From: a virus
IMG/VR virus record: IMGVR_UViG_3300034198_023063
Location: 16,758-80,757 of that record
Length of the DNA: 64,000 bases
Strand: one strand, 5' to 3'
Part shown: positions 28,935 to 37,235 of the stretch, piece after piece
Position numbering within the stretch: the stretch's first letter is position 1
Layout: each line of letters starts with the position of its first letter
Notes under the pieces: generated by a model
What the model was told of the DNA's origin: nothing
Database searches by the model: none
The model's input: the letters and a program-made list of their open reading frames with translations, nothing else
Translations under genes and position numbers: made by a program

Positions 28935-29897
28935 TCAAAAAGTTGGATCATCTTTGCGCCAAAATGGGCAACCTTTATAAGATGTTTTATTTATCAAAAC
29001 AATATTCGAATCATTAAAAAGATCGTCTCTGTTAAAAGATGATTTAATAAATTTATCATTCTTATCGTAACCCATATAATAAGTAGCTGGAAGTCTGGAT
29101 GGACAAATCCATTTTCCCTCTACGTCACTTCCACACATCCATTTCTTTTTTGGAGTACTCGCAGCTAAATTTTGAACAGCTCTTTTTTCATCAAAAGATG
29201 ATATGTATCCAGCGACGTAACTAAGATAAGCCTTGAAACCCTCTAATTGCTCTACGGTTGGTTTTGGGGCTTCTTGAATTGGCTGTTTTTTAAATTTAAG
29301 AAAAATAAATGAGACATCTGGAATATGGCCTTTAGTTTTAAATACAGCTAAAGAATACATCAAGTTTTGTAGGTTAAAGTCAATCTCTTCTTTAGAAAAC
29401 TTACCTTTGCTTGATTTGTAGTCGTAAATTTTATAGTTTGTATCGCTAAATTTTGCAAGCTTGTCAATAAATCCATTGATAATATAATCTTCCTCTTCAA
29501 GTTTAAACTCTGATTCAGCTTCAACAAGCAAAGCTCCACTACAGAAAAAGTCGCTTTGAAGACCTGTTTGGATCATATTATAAATAAGATCTAAATTTTC
29601 TTCGTCATTTACTTTGAGCTTTTTAGCGTGTTTTAGAATAAGTCTATGGATAGATGGATTTTTTATAACTCCAGCTTTGCCAGAGCATAGATCTTCAAAA
29701 TATTTTTTATGCCTATCAGTAAGGAGTAGCTCAAATATTAAATGGCAAATTGTCCCCCTTGAAGCTCCAGCGTTAGAAATATCTGGAAGTTTAAGAATAT
29801 ATTTAGTATAGTAAAGCCAGCTACACCCTTCGGCGGTTTTTATTTTACTAGCGCTTAGTTTTACTTTTTCTTTATTAATTAAAGTGTCTTGTGCCAT
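28935..29897 (-). CDS. Cas4/RecB-type PD-(D/E)XK nuclease, probable Fe-S enzyme
   Basis: The 320-residue protein has the PD-(D/E)XK core of RecB/Cas4-type exonucleases: an RGTICHLIFE helix with its His near the N-terminus, GFIDK as motif II, YDYKSSK as the D-x-K motif III, and a QNLMYSLAVF helix carrying the motif-IV Gln. Four Cys are placed one near the N-terminus (Cys25) and three near the C-terminus (255, 265, 310), as in AddB/Cas4 enzymes that hold a 4Fe-4S cluster, though the C-terminal spacing differs. It likely processes DNA ends for the phage recombination system beside it. It overlaps the primase gene by 19 bp. Confidence 0.75.
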   Translation of the reverse strand: MAQDTLINKEKVKLSASKIKTAEGCSWLYYTKYILKLPDISNAGASRGTICHLIFELLLTDRHKKYFEDLCSGKAGVIKNPSIHRLILKHAKKLKVNDEENLDLIYNMIQTGLQSDFFCSGALLVEAESEFKLEEEDYIINGFIDKLAKFSDTNYKIYDYKSSKGKFSKEEIDFNLQNLMYSLAVFKTKGHIPDVSFIFLKFKKQPIQEAPKPTVEQLEGFKAYLSYVAGYISSFDEKRAVQNLAASTPKKKWMCGSDVEGKWICPSRLPATYYMGYDKNDKFIKSSFNRDDLFNDSNIVLINKTSYKGCPFWRKDDPTF

Positions 29898-30811
29898 TGT
29901 AATATCTTTGCTTTGTCTAGCAGGTTTAAGTCTCCAAAGTCTTTCCCGCCAACAGGAAGATTGATTGAAATTTGATTTGTGTCAAAATAATTCAGTAATT
30001 TATTTTTTACAGCTTCCGCTGCTTCATTGCCAGCGTTGTTTGCTTGAGAGTCGTTATTAAAAGCTACAATTATTCTTTTAGGATTGATGGCGATTAAACT
30101 ATAAATTATTTTAACAGAAAGATTGAGACCAAATGTAACTATGCAATTTTTGATTCCATTTTCTCTCAAAGCGAGCATGTCGCCAATGCTTTCCACAAGA
30201 ATTACGGATTTGCTTTCTTTGATATCTTCTAAATTTACCTTTAAAGGGTAAACCCATTCTTTTTTATCTCCTATGTGTTTCCATTTTGGCCTTCCGTCTA
30301 AAGACAAAGGACCTACGTCTCTACCTGAAAAACCGATAATATTATCTTTGTTATCAAATACTGGGAAGGTGTATCTATTATACATTTTACCAGTAGTAGC
30401 AAGGCCGCATTGAAATGGAAGTAAAGTAGACGCAGAAATGCCTCTATTTAACCAGTAAGAATCGTCTTTGGCCAATTTTAATAATAAAGATTTATCAAAA
30501 TATTGGATTTGAGAAGTTGTTATCTTGGGTTTTTCTATCTCTTTAGTATCATAATTAACTCCTTTGGAAGAGATCCAGCTTTTAGCTTCGGTTATGTTTT
30601 TAAGCTTTAAAGTTATTTTAACTAGCTCCTCCAAGGACCCGCTTTTGCTTTCCTTGAAATCAACCCATTGACCAGAGTTTTTCCAGATGCGAAGTACGTT
30701 ATCGTTATCTGAGTCTCTATACAATGGCTTTGCTCTATATTCTCTTCCGTTATCGTTAAGAACATAGCCTAAATCCTGTAGGATTTGCCTAACAGACTCG
30801 CAGTCGTTCAT
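29879..30811 (-). CDS. DnaG-like TOPRIM primase
   Basis: A 310-residue primase-type protein. A TOPRIM fold is seen from VILVESIGDMLAL (catalytic Glu) to RIIVAFNNDSQANNAG (the acidic DxD-equivalent region) and a final GGKDFGDL segment. The preceding NIIGFSGRDVG stretch matches the RNA-polymerase-like core of DnaG ('xGRxx'). The N-terminal ~100 residues align in role with a zinc-binding domain but lack the Cys/His set, so DNA recognition may differ. It would make primers for lagging-strand synthesis, and it overlaps the helicase gene by 4 bp, the usual functional pairing in phages. Confidence 0.8.
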   Translation of the reverse strand: MNDCESVRQILQDLGYVLNDNGREYRAKPLYRDSDNDNVLRIWKNSGQWVDFKESKSGSLEELVKITLKLKNITEAKSWISSKGVNYDTKEIEKPKITTSQIQYFDKSLLLKLAKDDSYWLNRGISASTLLPFQCGLATTGKMYNRYTFPVFDNKDNIIGFSGRDVGPLSLDGRPKWKHIGDKKEWVYPLKVNLEDIKESKSVILVESIGDMLALRENGIKNCIVTFGLNLSVKIIYSLIAINPKRIIVAFNNDSQANNAGNEAAEAVKNKLLNYFDTNQISINLPVGGKDFGDLNLLDKAKILQWHKTL

Positions 30812-32271
30812 AGAAGTTCGCCATCTCCAGAATCGTCTAATTCGGGTCTTAAAGATCTAGCTTCAACAATATCTTCAAGAGTTCCCTTTTCTTCAACATT
30901 AAAATTTGATATATTAAAGCTGATATAGTTAGGAATATACTTAGTTCTTTTGCCTTCTTTAATTCTAACTAAATCATGGTGACCGGCAGAATCTTTGCCT
31001 TGAAAGCGTGTAGCTAAAGGAATTAATTTGTGAGATCCAAATTCTTCTCCATCGTCAGCGATTTCTTCTACGGTTTTTCTTCTAAAAATACCTACGAACG
31101 AAGCAAACCACTGTAAACGATCTGATTGAGAAATTGCACTACTATCATCAACGCCATTTTCTGCGCTTCTATTTAATTGGCAAGCTGTAAGAATTGGAAT
31201 ATTTAATTCAGAAGCAAGTTCTTTCAAAGCGTTCACCTTATCGCCAATCAACTGATACTCTTGTTTGTTTTTATCCATTTCTCCAGTCAGTTTTATATAG
31301 TCATAAACGATAACGCATGGATTTCCTCTGCCAACTTTCGCAAAGTACCATCGGCGAATAATTGAAATAACCTCTTCAATTGGTTTGCCAGAGACCTGAA
31401 CGTGATCTACTTGATTCTGTATTTTAATTATATCAGATTTCTTTTCTTGAAAAAGATTGTATAGATTTGTGTTTTTCTTCCAATTTCCAGTTTCTAGATA
31501 CCAAACAGGAATCTGCGTGATTGAGGAGGCTATTCTGAACTTCATATCTAGAGTAGACATTTCAGTATCAAGAACTAAGGCTCTGCAACCTTTATTAATT
31601 GTTGTGGTTTTTATTGCTAGATCATTTAAGATAGTTGATTTGCCATGCTTTGGGCGACTAACCCAAGCGTATAAGTTTCCGGGCCTTACGCCACCATAAA
31701 GGCGATTAAAGTTTTGATATGGAGTCTCTAGTCCATTTTCTTTGATTGGATTATTGCCTCTTTCCTCAATGATCTCTATAACATTAGAAGTTATATCTTC
31801 TGGCTTATCATTTTCGTTAGCATAAAGAGATATTTTTTTATTATAGATCTGGTCTGATTCGGTGATAATTGACTCAAGATCTTTTTCCGCACAACTATGC
31901 GCGAATTTCTTGATGTTTTCGCCGGTCTCTTCCAGCTCTCTTCTTACTCTAAATTTAACTAATTCTTTTGCAGCTTCAATCAATCCATTCTTTGTTGTCG
32001 GGATTAAGCATATGCTGTTGACATAATCAAAAACATTGATGCTTTGATCTTTAAATGTAATGCCTAGGTTTTGCGCTTTTTGAGCTACAAGAACTTTATC
32101 TACAGTTGAGCCATTTTCAAAGCAGTCTTTGAAGACACAAAAAATAGTATAATGAACGTCATTGACAAAATCATTTTCATTAATAAAAGAACGAACATCG
32201 CCAAATGAATCGTGATGCCTAATTAAGCCTGAAAGAATGTATTTTTCTAACTGCAAAGAATAAATTGCCAT
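30808..32271 (-). CDS. dnaB: DnaB-like replicative helicase
   Basis: The 487-residue protein has the DnaB architecture: an N-terminal helical domain beginning LQLEKYILSGLI, a linker, and a RecA-type ATPase domain. Walker A is at residues 205-213 (RPKHGKST, a variant of GxxGxGKT), Walker B at 319-324 (CVIVYD), and the motif-3 region TACQLNR follows. It should form a hexamer that unwinds the fork and loads with the adjacent primase. A long acidic C-terminus ends the protein. It overlaps the primase gene by 4 bp, and a small nuclease gene lies 1 bp upstream. Confidence 0.9.
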   Translation of the reverse strand: MAIYSLQLEKYILSGLIRHHDSFGDVRSFINENDFVNDVHYTIFCVFKDCFENGSTVDKVLVAQKAQNLGITFKDQSINVFDYVNSICLIPTTKNGLIEAAKELVKFRVRRELEETGENIKKFAHSCAEKDLESIITESDQIYNKKISLYANENDKPEDITSNVIEIIEERGNNPIKENGLETPYQNFNRLYGGVRPGNLYAWVSRPKHGKSTILNDLAIKTTTINKGCRALVLDTEMSTLDMKFRIASSITQIPVWYLETGNWKKNTNLYNLFQEKKSDIIKIQNQVDHVQVSGKPIEEVISIIRRWYFAKVGRGNPCVIVYDYIKLTGEMDKNKQEYQLIGDKVNALKELASELNIPILTACQLNRSAENGVDDSSAISQSDRLQWFASFVGIFRRKTVEEIADDGEEFGSHKLIPLATRFQGKDSAGHHDLVRIKEGKRTKYIPNYISFNISNFNVEEKGTLEDIVEARSLRPELDDSGDGELL

Positions 32272-32272
32272 A

Positions 32273-32689
32273 TTATAATATTATATTAAATTTCTCAAGG
32301 AAAAACTTTTCATTTAAAGAATCAACTTCATTGTCGTAGATCTCAACAAGAATAAATTTATTCAATGTGAGCCAGTTTTCCTTGGCGACATCTCGCTTAA
32401 TTGATTTTAAATAATTTAAACGAGAATCGTTATGAAAAAACTTATTGTAAGCAGAGTGCTGTGGGCCGTGGACCTCAACAGCAATCTTGCGAGTTGCGTT
32501 CAAAATGTCAACTTTTAATCGACTTCCAAACACAGGAAACTCCTCGTAGACAATATGGTTTTGCCAATATTTTCTAAGGAACTGCTTGGTTTTAAATTGT
32601 ATTTTAGATCTGGAGGCGGCGTCCCAGTCTATAGTATATTGAGATACATTTTTGCTTACAACCTTGCCAAAAGCATTATAGAGCTTCAT
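32273..32689 (-). CDS. Small nuclease-fold (MutH/Vsr/DUF559-like) protein
   Basis: A 138-residue protein whose middle reads LKVDILNATRKIAVEVHGPQH, the D-x(n)-ExH pattern of small PD-(D/E)XK endonucleases such as Vsr, DUF559 and phage resolvase-like proteins; His replaces the common Lys. The C-terminal half is a helix-strand-helix ending in ILVEIYDN, as expected after that core. In this operon, between RecA and DnaB, a Holliday-junction, flap or repair nuclease role is plausible. Its start overlaps the end of the RecA gene by 4 bp, so the two are coupled. Confidence 0.65.
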   Translation of the reverse strand: MKLYNAFGKVVSKNVSQYTIDWDAASRSKIQFKTKQFLRKYWQNHIVYEEFPVFGSRLKVDILNATRKIAVEVHGPQHSAYNKFFHNDSRLNYLKSIKRDVAKENWLTLNKFILVEIYDNEVDSLNEKFFLEKFNIIL

Positions 32690-33798
32690 TTCTTTAGGAC
32701 GCTAATAAATTTATCAAACAAATATTTAGTGATGTTTGGGTTTTCCTCAAGGAAATTTTTGAGATTGGCTTCTCCTTGATGTTGTTTTGGAAACTCTAAA
32801 TTATTATCAGCAAGCTCTTTGACAAGCTCGTCAGTTATAGTTATCCAAGCTCCTTTTGCATGAGCGAACTCCCAAGCAAGCAATTGGTCCACAATCTCAT
32901 ATTCAATCCAAACGCTAGAGCCGTTTTTGCGCCCATATTTAATTGGATACCGAACTTCTCTGCCAGATTTCTCATTTGGAGTTTTTTTGAAAACTATTTT
33001 GCACCAATGCCCGACAGGATTACCATCTTGTTTGGCGTTTGCATAAATAAAGTCTTTGTTCCAACGCTGCTGGAATTCTAGGATCCAGTCAGAATAATGA
33101 AGGGCTGCGTTTCCGCCGCTGGCATTAGTAACTTTTGGATCACCCTTCTCGTAAGGATTAATCTTAATTGAAGATCTGACTTGAGAAATTATGAAACAAA
33201 TGTGACCTCTGGAAGAAAAAGCGGCGGCCATCTTACGAAGTAGGTCCGCAGTTAGGAGCGCGGCTCCAGCAGTCTTGTTAGCTTCAGTGGATGACTTTGC
33301 TAAATCGTTTCTTGGTACTAAAGCGTCAAGGCTATCAAGAATGAAGAAATATAAATTATTGTCATCGTTATCTTTGATTAGCCTTCGCATCATGTCGATG
33401 ACAAATTCATAATCATTAGTTGGAATTACTTTCCAACGGTCTGGATCTGTGCTTACTCCAGATCTTTCAATGATTGCTTCACTAAGTCTGCCTTCAGATT
33501 TTATATAAATAATACATCCTTTTTCTGGATGAAGATCTTGAAAGCTTTTAGCGAAAGCCAGAGCGTTGCTTGTTTTGCCGCCTTCTGTGACACCGGAAGA
33601 TCTTACGATACCGGGATGGATTCCTCCGCCCATTTCAATATCTAAAGTTAAACTGCCGCTGCTAACTACATAATCAATATTATTATCAAAAGCATAATGA
33701 TGTTCTTTATTATCTTTTAAGATAGAATCTAAAACACGAAGTTTGTTAGATGATGATTCTTCTTGTATTTCGGAGGTTTCTTTTTTGGGTCGTGCCAT
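32686..33798 (-). CDS. uvsX: RecA/UvsX-family recombinase
   Basis: The 370-residue protein is a RecA-type strand-exchange ATPase. Walker A is at residues 69-76 (GVTEGGKT), Walker B appears as YFFILDSLDAL (~residues 150-160), and an ISQVR motif followed by a loop-2-like NASGGNAALHYSD segment matches RecA/UvsX. A Lys/Glu/Ser-rich N-terminus precedes the core. It should pair homologous DNA in replication restart and recombination, working with the SSB-like protein and nucleases in this operon. It starts 2 bp before the upstream gene's stop region and overlaps the small nuclease gene by 4 bp. Confidence 0.85.
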   Translation of the reverse strand: MARPKKETSEIQEESSSNKLRVLDSILKDNKEHHYAFDNNIDYVVSSGSLTLDIEMGGGIHPGIVRSSGVTEGGKTSNALAFAKSFQDLHPEKGCIIYIKSEGRLSEAIIERSGVSTDPDRWKVIPTNDYEFVIDMMRRLIKDNDDNNLYFFILDSLDALVPRNDLAKSSTEANKTAGAALLTADLLRKMAAAFSSRGHICFIISQVRSSIKINPYEKGDPKVTNASGGNAALHYSDWILEFQQRWNKDFIYANAKQDGNPVGHWCKIVFKKTPNEKSGREVRYPIKYGRKNGSSVWIEYEIVDQLLAWEFAHAKGAWITITDELVKELADNNLEFPKQHQGEANLKNFLEENPNITKYLFDKFISVLKK

Positions 33799-33799
33799 A

Positions 33800-34156
33800 T
33801 TATTTATTGAATAAATTTAAAAACTGTTTAAGTGATGTGGGCTTTTTTACAACTTCTGTAAGCGGAGCTACAGTTTCATTTTCTAATGTGATTTTAGGCT
33901 TTTCAAAAGACAAGGACTCGTATTTTTTAATGGCTTCCAAAAATTTTTTACCGTTTTCTCCTAAAAACCACGTCAAAGAAATCAACTTTGTTCTTCCTTT
34001 GAGGCCAATTAAAAAATCAAATCCGTATTTTTTAATTAATTGACCAGCCACGCGCATTTCGTTAGGCCAGTTGCAATTCTTGGTGTCTACAAGAAAAGCA
34101 GAAATAAGCAATTGATGGTTGCTAAGTTTTCTGGGTTTTTTGATCTTGTCCACCAC
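33800..34156 (-). CDS. Small protein preceding RecA, unknown function
   Basis: A 118-residue basic protein. The first ~80 residues form predicted helices with two Trp; the last ~40 are Pro/Thr/Glu rich and end in a short amphipathic segment containing FLNLF. That tail loosely recalls beta-clamp-binding peptides (QL[S/D]LF), but the key Gln is not in the right place. The start is GTG, chosen because a TTGACT promoter lies just upstream; a second GTG follows at the preceding codon. It leads the replication-side operon, so an accessory role in replication or recombination is plausible by context only. Confidence 0.5.
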   Translation of the reverse strand: MVDKIKKPRKLSNHQLLISAFLVDTKNCNWPNEMRVAGQLIKKYGFDFLIGLKGRTKLISLTWFLGENGKKFLEAIKKYESLSFEKPKITLENETVAPLTEVVKKPTSLKQFLNLFNK

Positions 34157-34192
34157 AGAATGGAGTGTGGCTTGAAATCAGAGATTAGTCAA
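34157..34192 (-). promoter_or_regulatory. Putative promoter at the head of the recombination operon
   Basis: Minus strand: TTGACT (34192-34187) lies in the last codons of the GMD-like gene, then 17 bases, then a weak -10 CACACT (34169-34164), then 7 bases to GTG at 34156. It fits the spacing of the leaderless cassette but has a poorer -10. It would separate replication genes from the upstream glycan operon. Confidence 0.45.
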
Positions 34193-35236
34193 GAGGGAAA
34201 TATCGTGCAAGACCATTTTGCTGACAAGGTCTTTAAATGAAGACTTTGGACTCCATCCAAGCTCTTCTATGGCTGGATTTGAATTGCCGAGAAGTAGATC
34301 GACCTCTGCTGGTCGATAAAATTTAGGATTTATTTTAACTAAAATAGATGAAGATGGATCATTTTTAATGGCGTATTCGGTGGTGACGCTGTACTCCTCG
34401 CTCGTTCCTTGACCATGCCAAGCCCCTTGAATGCCTGCTGTTGAAAATGCAAGCTCAACAAATTCTCTAATTGAATGAGTTTCATTTGAAGAAAGGACAT
34501 AATCTTTAGGAGAGTCTCTGTTTAACATTTTCCATACCCCATCAACAAAGTCTTCGCTGTCTGACCAGTCTCTTTTAGAGTCTAGATTTCCAAGTTCAAT
34601 AGCCTCAAATACTTCTCCTTTATTAATAGCATTTATTATTCTAGCTACTCCTTTAGTTATTTTTCTTGTAACAAACTCTTCTCCTCTTTTTGTCCCTTCA
34701 TGATTAAATAAAATGCCATGAACGGCGTAAAGGTTGTAAGACTCTCTGTAGACCTTGACAATATGCCTAGCGGCAGCTTTAGAGGCTCCATATGGGCTTC
34801 TTGGGCGAATAGGATGGGCGATATCTTGAGGGGCGTAGGCTACGTCTCCGAACTCTTCACTTGACCCAGCAGAATAAAACCTGCAAGCTGGTCGATGTTT
34901 TCTTATAGCTTCAAGGCATCTTGCGACTCCAGTGGCATTTGTATCAAATGTTTGCAATGGTATTTCCCAACTGCAACCAACAAAGCTTTGCGCACCAAAA
35001 TTAATAAAGTAATCTGGTTGTATTTCTTTAACTAGAGAATCTATTGAAACACTATCGCAAAGATCGGCATAAACAAACTTAAATCTACTATTTTTAATAA
35101 ACGACTGACAGTTTACAAAATTTGGATTAGAACTTCTTCTTATTGTTCCAAATATTTCATGGTTAGTATTTTTTAATAAATACTCGACCATGTTTGCCCC
35201 GTCTTGCCCTAAAACGCCGGTTATTAAAACTCTCAT
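34178..35236 (-). CDS. gmd: GDP-mannose 4,6-dehydratase-like enzyme
   Basis: A 352-residue short-chain dehydrogenase of the GMD type: GVLGQDG nucleotide-binding loop (7-13), RRSS after beta-2, the GSSEEFG active-site segment (~124-130) and Tyr149-x3-Lys153 in YGASK, then FNHEGTKRGEEFV, characteristic of GMD. It converts GDP-mannose to GDP-4-keto-6-deoxymannose; close relatives (DmhA/WcbK) do the same with GDP-manno-heptose. A heptose-kinase-like gene and a ColD-like gene lie just upstream in the operon, so the substrate may be GDP-heptose. It is the last gene of the glycan cluster before the replication block. Confidence 0.85.
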   Translation of the reverse strand: MRVLITGVLGQDGANMVEYLLKNTNHEIFGTIRRSSNPNFVNCQSFIKNSRFKFVYADLCDSVSIDSLVKEIQPDYFINFGAQSFVGCSWEIPLQTFDTNATGVARCLEAIRKHRPACRFYSAGSSEEFGDVAYAPQDIAHPIRPRSPYGASKAAARHIVKVYRESYNLYAVHGILFNHEGTKRGEEFVTRKITKGVARIINAINKGEVFEAIELGNLDSKRDWSDSEDFVDGVWKMLNRDSPKDYVLSSNETHSIREFVELAFSTAGIQGAWHGQGTSEEYSVTTEYAIKNDPSSSILVKINPKFYRPAEVDLLLGNSNPAIEELGWSPKSSFKDLVSKMVLHDISLLTNL

Positions 35237-35237
35237 A

Positions 35238-35552
35238 TCAAAACTTTACTCTTCCAATAATTATATCTTTAAGCATTACCCAGTCCGCTGCCTTAGCCCA
35301 GATTGGATTTTTAAATGCGGCTGGTTTATTTTTCTCTATGAAAAAATGACCGCTCCAAGCAAATGGATAAACAATAAATGGAAGCGCTATAAACATGGGA
35401 AGAAAAAACAAAGACTTCCAAAAAACGAGTCTGATACAAAGAATAAAATAACCAATTGTAAACAACTGACCCAGAACATGAAGTCTTCTGTTCCACTTAT
35501 TTTGATGGAGTGTTAGATACATTTCGTAATATTCTTTAAATGTCATATTCAT
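35238..35552 (-). CDS. DUF962/Mpo1-like membrane protein
   Basis: A 104-residue protein with two or three hydrophobic membrane segments. Family features of DUF962 (yeast Mpo1/YGL010w-like) are visible: an N-terminal H-x3-NRRLHVLG motif, a Pro-containing membrane stretch, and FAWSGHFFIEKNKPAAFKNP with its conserved His and Glu. Yeast Mpo1 is a metal-dependent dioxygenase of fatty-acid alpha-oxidation. Bacterial relatives are poorly characterised. It sits in a glycan operon, coupled by 4 bp to the HAD/nucleotidyltransferase gene. A membrane or lipid-modifying role is inferred; I do not know of a described phage function. Confidence 0.75.
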   Translation of the reverse strand: MNMTFKEYYEMYLTLHQNKWNRRLHVLGQLFTIGYFILCIRLVFWKSLFFLPMFIALPFIVYPFAWSGHFFIEKNKPAAFKNPIWAKAADWVMLKDIIIGRVKF

Positions 35553-36277
35553 GATTTTAATAATTCGCTAGATGAATATATTTTAGGAAGATCAAGAACT
35601 ATTTCTAAAATATTATTTTCTTTGCAAGTTACGGACTCGGCGGAGTCTAGGTTTCCGTGTTTTCTGTCTCCACTGTTAAAAAACATGATTTTACAATCTT
35701 GATACTTACTTTTAATTAATTTTAGAGTTCGGCATTGAGTTTTATCTTGATCTATAGAAACTATAGCTTCGTCTACACTTTTAAGATTTTTTAATATATC
35801 TTGCCTATGCGACTCTGACATAAACGATTTGCTACCTTTTAGTAAAACTTGATGATCATTATTTATAATAGCTATTAAATAAGAGCAGTTCTTTTTTGCT
35901 TCATTTATGTATTCTAGATGCCCGGAGTGGATGGGGTTGAAGTATCCAGATACAACGCCTATAGTTTTATTTTTTATTGATTTTCTCCAATCAACAGCAT
36001 TTAGGCCCTTATCGTCAATAAAAATATCGCCGTTTGGTTTACCTTTATCTATAAGTTCGTGGTATTTAACGCCCCAATGGTTTAGTTGTTTTACTGTTAG
36101 TTCATGCCAGTTTAATCCTGATGAAGCCCCTCTGGCGGTAAATAAGATTATTATATTTCCATTTTCATAGAGATAATTTATTTCTTTTACAGCTTCTGGA
36201 AATGGCTCAGCTTTTTCGTACTCTCTTTTTTCATTTGTGGAACATATAGTTCCATCTATGTCAATAACATATCTCAT
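35549..36277 (-). CDS. HAD phosphatase / cytidylyltransferase-type fusion
   Basis: A two-domain protein of 242 residues from the chosen start (MRYVIDIDGT); an upstream in-frame ATG would add 15 residues that mirror the neighbour's coding sequence, so the inner start is preferred. Residues 1-~110 are HAD-like with DIDGT, a FTAR motif and an IDDKG motif, as in sugar-phosphate phosphatases of capsule loci. Residues ~120-242 are a nucleotidyltransferase with SGYFNPIHSGH (HxGH, as in HldE-C and glycerol-3-phosphate cytidylyltransferase). It could dephosphorylate a sugar bisphosphate and activate the sugar. It overlaps the GHMP kinase gene by 17 bp. Confidence 0.75.
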   Translation of the reverse strand: MRYVIDIDGTICSTNEKREYEKAEPFPEAVKEINYLYENGNIIILFTARGASSGLNWHELTVKQLNHWGVKYHELIDKGKPNGDIFIDDKGLNAVDWRKSIKNKTIGVVSGYFNPIHSGHLEYINEAKKNCSYLIAIINNDHQVLLKGSKSFMSESHRQDILKNLKSVDEAIVSIDQDKTQCRTLKLIKSKYQDCKIMFFNSGDRKHGNLDSAESVTCKENNILEIVLDLPKIYSSSELLKS

Positions 36278-37235
36278 TTGTATTATCAAATATAGTAGAA
36301 GCTCCGGAATCGTCGAAGTCAAAATCTAAAACGCTGTTTCCAAATGTTTCTTTAATTCTTTTCTTTACATTGGGATTGCAAATAACTAACACAAAACCGC
36401 ATCCACCAGCGCCAAGGAGTTTGGCCCCATAAGCTCCGAGGCCAATGCATGTAGTAATAATGTTGTTTACAGAGCTGGTGGCTATTTGGTTTGATATCTT
36501 ACGTTTCTCCATCCAAGATTGATATAGCAGGTTTCCTATTTCACGAATATTTTCATTTATGAAAGAGCTATAAGCAGCTTTTGCTAATTGGAGTATTTCT
36601 AGTTTGTTTTGATTTTCGTGAGACTTGGCGACGTCGCTAGACTGTCTTTGCTCATTAGAGTAAATTAAAACCATTGATCTTTGAAGCTCTCGTTTGAACT
36701 CCTCTGTAACTGGCAGGGGCTTAACAAGAAAGTCGCCATTGGTTTTAATATTTATTGTATTAAGTCCTCCATAAGCGGACCATATTTGATCTTGAATACC
36801 GCCACTTTCGTTGAGGGTTGTTCTTTCTATTTCTATAGCGTCTTTTGCTAGCGTTTTTTTAGAAGTTTCTAGTTTAAGAAATTTTCTAATTAAATAACTC
36901 ATTCCGACGCAATAAGAGGATGACCCTCCTAGGCCTGTTCTAGAAGGTATATCGGAAAAAGAAATAAATTCTATAGGAGATTTAATTTTAAAATATTTTA
37001 ACGTTTCTCTTATAAGTGGATTTTCTATTTCTTCTAATGTTTTAACTCTTTCAAACTTTGAATAACTTATTGTCGTTTCTTCGGATAAAATTTTTGGTTT
37101 TTCTCTTATAGAAAGATATGCATATTTATTTATAGCGCAGCCAATTATAAAAGATTCATGCTTCTCGTAAAAATCTTTATAATCAGTCGAGCCACCAAAA
37201 AATGAAACTCTAAATGGAGATTTCGCTAAAATCAT
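36261..37235 (-). CDS. hddA: GHMP kinase, heptose-7-phosphate kinase-like
   Basis: A 324-residue GHMP-family sugar kinase. Visible motifs: KSPFRVSFFGGSTDY at the N-terminus, the ATP loop GLGGSSSYCVG (~residues 102-112), and the C-terminal LLGAGGCGFVL. The opening and glycine-rich loop most resemble D-glycero-alpha-D-manno-heptose-7-phosphate 1-kinase (HddA) and related fucokinases. It would make heptose 1,7-bisphosphate, feeding the adjacent HAD/nucleotidyltransferase fusion. No GmhA isomerase is found in the window, so sedoheptulose-7-phosphate isomerisation would come from the host. It overlaps genes on both sides. Confidence 0.75.
   Translation of the reverse strand: MILAKSPFRVSFFGGSTDYKDFYEKHESFIIGCAINKYAYLSIREKPKILSEETTISYSKFERVKTLEEIENPLIRETLKYFKIKSPIEFISFSDIPSRTGLGGSSSYCVGMSYLIRKFLKLETSKKTLAKDAIEIERTTLNESGGIQDQIWSAYGGLNTINIKTNGDFLVKPLPVTEEFKRELQRSMVLIYSNEQRQSSDVAKSHENQNKLEILQLAKAAYSSFINENIREIGNLLYQSWMEKRKISNQIATSSVNNIITTCIGLGAYGAKLLGAGGCGFVLVICNPNVKKRIKETFGNSVLDFDFDDSGASTIFDNTNEICY

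Noticed and set aside
33800-33860. Sliding-clamp-binding motif at the end of the 118-residue protein
   Set aside because: FLNLF resembles the clamp peptide, but the required Gln is misplaced, so it is only a chance-level similarity.
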